This document shows, piece after piece, positions 46,070-49,552 of a stretch of DNA of 49,552 bases (position 1 is the stretch's first letter; each line of letters opens with the position of its first letter). The notes beneath the pieces are model-generated. The model was not told the origin of the DNA, ran no database searches, and saw nothing but the letters and a program-made list of their open reading frames with translations. The stretch is from Thermoplasmatota archaeon (GTDB lineage: Archaea > Thermoplasmatota > E2 > UBA202 > JdFR-43), in NCBI GenBank assembly GCA_029258955.1, contig JAPDJT010000022.1, forward strand, positions 1 through 49,552, given 5' to 3'. The translations under genes and the position numbers were made by a program.

Positions 46070-47131
46070 CTAACGAGCAACAATAGTTATTATATCTCCA
46101 TCCATAACTTCATGATCTAATCCAACCCTTTGCTTTGGAAAATCTGCAGATGGACCATCTATTATAGCGTATCTGAAATTCTTGACAAAATCTTTGTGTA
46201 ATCTTAAACAAACATCTCTTACTGTGGCTCCTTTTCTAAGGACCATTGGTTTTTCTTCCACTTTTTTACCTTCTGGTCTCAAATAAACTCTGACCAATTC
46301 TAGCTTTTCAAAAATTTTTTTCTTAAGCTCATCCAAACCATATCCTTTTTCTGCAGAAATATAAACAACATCCATATCTACATTTATTTTTACATTGCCC
46401 AAATCAATTTTATTAACAGCAACCATTGCAGGCAGATAAACTCTATTGCCTAAGATGGCATCGATAAGCTGTTCAATGTTTATATCTTCCCTTATAACAA
46501 CATCTGCATTACTCATATATTCCATTATAATTGCTTTAGCTGTTTCATAACTAAGCCTGCAATTTTTGGCAAATTCAATATTTATTCCTCCCCTATCCTT
46601 TTTCTTTATAATTACATCTGGCGGTTTCTGGTTTAACCTTATGCCAGCATTCCACAACTCTTTTATTATATAATCCAGTTCATTTACAGTAAAAACATCA
46701 ATCATAATGAGAATCAAGTCAACAACTCTTGCCATAGCAATTATTTCTCTCCCTCTTCCTTTTCCTTCAGAGGCACCATATATTATTCCTGGCAAATCCA
46801 AAAGCTGAATCTGACAGCCTTCATATTCCATCATCCCAGGGATTATTTTAGTTGTAGTGAATCCGTAATTTCCTACCTTACTATTTGCATTTGTTAGCTT
46901 ATTTAACAGAGTTGATTTTCCAACAGAAGGCGGCCCAATAATGGCGACGCTTGCATCACCAGCTTTTTTAACAAAAAATCCTTGTCCTTTTGGTGCTTTT
47001 CTTTTCTTTGCCTCCTCCTTTAATTTTGCAAGCTTGGCTTTGAGCCTACCAATATGGTGTTCAGTAGCCTTATTGTATGGAGTATTTTTTATTTCTTCTT
47101 CCAATCGCCTGATTTCTTCTTCTATTGACAT
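46070..47131 (-). CDS. drg: Drg-family GTPase (Obg-like, TGS domain)
   Basis: A 353-residue GTP-binding protein. An N-terminal coiled region (about 1-50) precedes the G domain: G1 GPPSVGKST (66-74), G2 TTTK, G3 DLPGI (about 112), G4 NKID (about 240) and G5 ISAEKG. The C-terminal TGS domain (about 280-353) ends in MDGDIITIVAR. This is the archaeal counterpart of eukaryotic DRG1/DRG2, ribosome-associated factors. A TATA-like AATTTTATTTATC is about 25 bp upstream. Confidence 0.93.
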   Translation of the reverse strand: MSIEEEIRRLEEEIKNTPYNKATEHHIGRLKAKLAKLKEEAKKRKAPKGQGFFVKKAGDASVAIIGPPSVGKSTLLNKLTNANSKVGNYGFTTTKIIPGMMEYEGCQIQLLDLPGIIYGASEGKGRGREIIAMARVVDLILIMIDVFTVNELDYIIKELWNAGIRLNQKPPDVIIKKKDRGGINIEFAKNCRLSYETAKAIIMEYMSNADVVIREDINIEQLIDAILGNRVYLPAMVAVNKIDLGNVKINVDMDVVYISAEKGYGLDELKKKIFEKLELVRVYLRPEGKKVEEKPMVLRKGATVRDVCLRLHKDFVKNFRYAIIDGPSADFPKQRVGLDHEVMDGDIITIVAR

Positions 47132-47169
47132 TTCTGCTTTAATAATGCAGGAGATAAATAAAATTATGG

Positions 47170-47844
47170 CTAAATAGCCAGCATAGCCATCGACGCCCCA
47201 ACAACATAAGTTTTTTCATAACCTTCTGCCAAAAATGTTATTGCTATACCCAAAAATCTATAGAGGATAATTAGCATAGGGCATTCAAAATTTTCTTTTG
47301 GTAAGAGCCTTTTATAACCAAATAAGCCAATAACATTTACTTTGCCTTCTCCAGCAATAATCCAGCCAGCAATAGGCAAATATGACTTTGGATAGAAATG
47401 ATAATAAGAATACAAAGAAATGAAAAGCCATTCTAAAAAATTAAAATCAAGATGGCTTAGCAAAGCCCATAGTAGAATAATGGAAATAGATGATGGTGTT
47501 TCAATCCATGAATTGTTTCCATAACCAAAAATTAAGCAGAGGAAATTGGCATAAAATGGGAATAATGATAAGCTAACATTGTTTTTAAAATATTTTAGCT
47601 CAATATCTTCAATTAATTTCAGATTTTTCAATTTTTCAAATATAATATCCAAACAATTGTAATTTTCCTTTTCTATAAGTTCCATCAAAAGATTTTCTAA
47701 TTCATTTCTCTCTTCATTGGAAATAACAGCTTTTCTTTCGATGCCTTTGTAATCTCTTACGATTACTATTACATTTTCTTCCGAAGCTAAATATGAAGGC
47801 AGAATAAGAGAAATGACAATGAAAATTGCAAATAGCCTCCCCAT
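47170..47844 (-). CDS. predicted membrane protein, unknown
   Basis: A 224-residue protein starting with a signal sequence (about 3-20: LFAIFIVISLILPSYLAS). A polar, charged domain (about 22-90) follows, then three or four hydrophobic segments (about 90-110, 118-140, 150-165 and 195-220). No family is recognised; the first domain ends in a Glu-rich helix. ATG at 47844 is taken because a TATA-like TTTTTTAATTC is about 25 bp upstream. It lies 38 bp upstream of the drg start on the same strand. Confidence 0.55.
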   Translation of the reverse strand: MGRLFAIFIVISLILPSYLASEENVIVIVRDYKGIERKAVISNEERNELENLLMELIEKENYNCLDIIFEKLKNLKLIEDIELKYFKNNVSLSLFPFYANFLCLIFGYGNNSWIETPSSISIILLWALLSHLDFNFLEWLFISLYSYYHFYPKSYLPIAGWIIAGEGKVNVIGLFGYKRLLPKENFECPMLIILYRFLGIAITFLAEGYEKTYVVGASMAMLAI

Positions 47845-47904
47845 CATTTACAACAAAATGAAAAAAGAATTAAAAAATTTATGAAAGGAAGGAGGCCGTC
47901 AAAA

Positions 47905-47971
47905 ATGAGAGAAAAGTTGTCAGTGGTTATTGTTGCATGAAAAAATCACTAAGACAACATCCATTTTCATT
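47905..47971 (+). repeat. dispersed palindromic repeat, forward full copy
   Basis: AATGAGAGAAAAGTTGTC, GTGGTTATTGTTGCATG, AATCACTAAGACAACATCC and TTTTCATT. It is most like the copy upstream of alba. Confidence 0.65.
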
Positions 47972-48002
47972 GTATTTTTTCGATAACTTGGAAGGAACAA
48001 CA

Positions 48003-48042
48003 AAATGGAGGGAAATTTACTGTAGCAACATCTTTTTCATTT
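48003..48042 (+). repeat. dispersed palindromic repeat, right-half fragment
   Basis: AATGGAGGGAAATTTACTG followed by TAGCAACATCTTTTTCATTT, the right half only. Confidence 0.5.
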
Positions 48043-48057
48043 ATTTTTGTTATGACT

Positions 48058-49335
48058 CTATTTTTCATTCAACATACTTAGCAAGTATAAATCAAATACT
48101 AAAAGGAAAGTGGGAATTGAAGAGCCTATGAAATAGCCAAATGGGGAAAAGAAAGGAATCGTGTAGCCTAATAAACCTTCAAAGGCAAGTAAAATGTAGA
48201 AAATGAATCCTATTGCCCATATCATTAGAGCTTTAACATTGTATCCATTCCTATACCAATATATGCTTTTTTCTTTAAGTAATTCATTTGCATCATATTT
48301 CCTTTTTGCTACGAAATAATCTGCAATCATTATTGCTGTTAATGAAACGAATGCTCCCCCTATTAATAAAAGAAAGCTCTCATATTTTTCCATTGGCAGG
48401 AATAAGGCAAGTAAAATGCCAAGTATGCCAACAAAAACAATTTGCTTTCTTGCATCCATTTTTGGCTTTATGTTTTTAAATGTTATTGCTGCGGAATATA
48501 CATCTAAGAAAGTTGTTGTTGCAGTAGAAAATATTATGATTAGCATTGCTGGAATTCCTAAACCATACGAAGCTATTATTGATATTGGATCTCCTTCTCC
48601 TATGGTGGCATTAGTTAAGCTTCCAATCATGTAAAATAAACTGCTGGATATGAAATATCCTGTAAACGTTCCCCAAAAAGCAATGTCTTTTTTCTTTCCA
48701 AATCTTGCATAATCTGCCACCAAAGGAGCCCATGACAATGGCATTGCTATAACTAAATCTAAAGCAAGCATTACTCCTATGTTATGGGTTGCTTTATAAC
48801 CAAAAATTTCTTTAATGGAGAATTTAGTTAAGGTAACATAGGTAAGCCATAAGCTTAAAGCTAAAAGAAGAACAGCAGAAATTTTTTCTAATTTTTTCCA
48901 TATGGTTGGGCTGACAAATGCCCATAGGGTAACAAGGATACCGAGAAAAACAATCCAGAGACGATAATAGCCAAAAATAGCTTCCATTGCTTTTGCTCCA
49001 ACAATAAGCATTATTGCAGTCCATCCTATAAGTTGTAAATAATTAAGCCATGAAGGCAAAAAAGACCCTTTTATACCAAGAGAAGCTCTTGCTAATACCA
49101 TAGTAGGCAATCCTGTTTGTTGCCCAGGAATCGCAATTAAAGCCATAATAAGGTTACCAATCAAATGCCCAATTATGATGACAAGGATAGCATTTAAAAA
49201 AGGCAAAGCAGGCGTAAGTAAGGCACCAGCCCAAAATTCAGCTATGCTTATGCCTGCTCCAAGCCAAATTGCAAATATATCAAAGAATGTGAAGAATTTT
49301 TTCTTTGCTGGCTCTATGGAAAATCCTTCTTCCAT
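48058..49335 (-). CDS. NCS1-family permease (nucleobase or HMP type)
   Basis: A 425-residue transporter with about 12 transmembrane segments. NCS1 marks are WLGAGISIAEFWAGALL in the first helix region, LPTMVLARASLGIKGS (about 78-93), SWAPLVADYARFGKK (about 202-216), and later FLDVYSAAITFKN. It resembles CodB/CytX-type permeases for cytosine or hydroxymethylpyrimidine. I looked for a TPP riboswitch upstream and saw none. A TATA-like TTTTATAAGC lies about 36 bp before the ATG, which would leave a short leader. A small inverted repeat lies about 85-100 bp upstream. Confidence 0.85.
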   Translation of the reverse strand: MEEGFSIEPAKKKFFTFFDIFAIWLGAGISIAEFWAGALLTPALPFLNAILVIIIGHLIGNLIMALIAIPGQQTGLPTMVLARASLGIKGSFLPSWLNYLQLIGWTAIMLIVGAKAMEAIFGYYRLWIVFLGILVTLWAFVSPTIWKKLEKISAVLLLALSLWLTYVTLTKFSIKEIFGYKATHNIGVMLALDLVIAMPLSWAPLVADYARFGKKKDIAFWGTFTGYFISSSLFYMIGSLTNATIGEGDPISIIASYGLGIPAMLIIIFSTATTTFLDVYSAAITFKNIKPKMDARKQIVFVGILGILLALFLPMEKYESFLLLIGGAFVSLTAIMIADYFVAKRKYDANELLKEKSIYWYRNGYNVKALMIWAIGFIFYILLAFEGLLGYTIPFFSPFGYFIGSSIPTFLLVFDLYLLSMLNEK

Positions 49336-49419
49336 GGGTGTATATAGGCAGGAATATGAATATTTTGCTTATAAAATTAAGGAGCTGTCAAGAATTTGAA
49401 AATTTAAAAATAAGAAATA

Positions 49420-49436
49420 CCTGATGCATAATCAGG
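49420..49436. repeat. small inverted repeat upstream of the NCS1 permease gene
   Basis: CCTGATGCATAATCAGG has 6-bp perfect arms and a 5-nt loop. It could be a binding site or chance. The remaining gap up to the window end contains no gene that I can see. Confidence 0.25.
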
Positions 49437-49524
49437 AGAGAATGGAAATGCATCAATTAAAGATTAGTTTGAAAAGAAAAATATTTTTCGCTGGGATAAG
49501 AGGGTTTGCAAAAAATAAAAAAAG

Positions 49525-49552
49525 GTTGTTATTGGCTTCTTTGCATGAGATG
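49525..49552 (+). repeat. dispersed palindromic repeat, left part at window edge
   Basis: GGTTGTTATTGGC and TTCTTTGCATGAGATG match the left half of the repeat; the rest lies beyond the window. Confidence 0.45.

Noticed and set aside
49336-49552. Possible TPP riboswitch before the NCS1 permease
   Set aside because: The conserved THI-box elements could not be found in the upstream 200 bp; only a small inverted repeat is visible.

Overview
The window is an AT-rich stretch of archaeal chromosome. The archaeal character is clear from the gene set: Alba, an S15 ribosomal protein with the archaeal N-terminal extension, type II methionine aminopeptidase, the KEOPS subunit Cgi121, Trm1, a Drg-type GTPase with TGS domain, THEP1 NTPase, the D-aminoacyl-tRNA deacylase DTD2 and an AglB oligosaccharyltransferase. 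TATA-like boxes about 22-27 bp upstream of many start codons imply leaderless transcripts. Secreted C25 (gingipain-type), C1 (papain), caspase-like and C69-type cysteine peptidases, together with glutamate dehydrogenase, suggest a protein-degrading heterotroph. My best guess is a Thermoplasmatota-related lineage such as the marine-sediment MBG-D type; this is inference from gene content only.

Layout. 1-4.0 kb: end of a transposase, then an HTH regulator and two radical SAM enzymes in an operon. 4.0-6.1 kb: an accessory patch with a tiny hicA remnant, several copies of a short dispersed repeat and a broken IS5-type transposase, interrupted by tRNA-Arg and cgi121. 6.1-11.2 kb: a tRNA-modification block (QueA, bacterial-type TGT, then on the other strand Trm1, a radical SAM protein and THEP1). 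11.3-16.2 kb: HAD phosphatase, DUF1614 protein, a secreted small protein, glutamate dehydrogenase, an MgtE-like transporter and Alba. 16.2-18.5 kb: repeats, an IS110-like scrap, tRNA-Leu and a two-gene Ku-LigD end-joining operon. 18.6-21.7 kb: MBF1, Sua5/YrdC, MetAP, PanE and a two-hairpin H/ACA guide RNA. 21.7-30.2 kb: secreted peptidases, a class III aminotransferase, a CDP-alcohol phosphatidyltransferase and a gamma carbonic anhydrase. 30.2-34.8 kb: an aconitase-family/citrate-lyase-alpha pair, a PyrK-like flavoprotein, a DUF6485 protein and a nitroreductase. 34.9-49.5 kb: papain-like protease, S15, RuvC-like protein, acylphosphatase, an operon of C25 protease-Nudix-DTD2-ATPase, AglB, Drg, a membrane protein and an NCS1 permease.

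How it fits together. tRNA and translation quality control is over-represented: t6A synthesis (Sua5 plus the KEOPS subunit Cgi121), m2,2G26 (Trm1), a queuosine-type branch (QueA+TGT), rRNA pseudouridylation (H/ACA RNA) and D-aminoacyl-tRNA removal (DTD2). A second theme is extracellular protein breakdown feeding amino-acid catabolism.

The least expected items are the QueA/bacterial-type TGT pair in an archaeon, the Ku/LigD pair, the unannotated H/ACA RNA, and a family of roughly 70-bp imperfect-palindromic repeats scattered through almost every larger intergenic space. One repeat copy, flanked by a 16-bp direct repeat, sits just upstream of the alba promoter.
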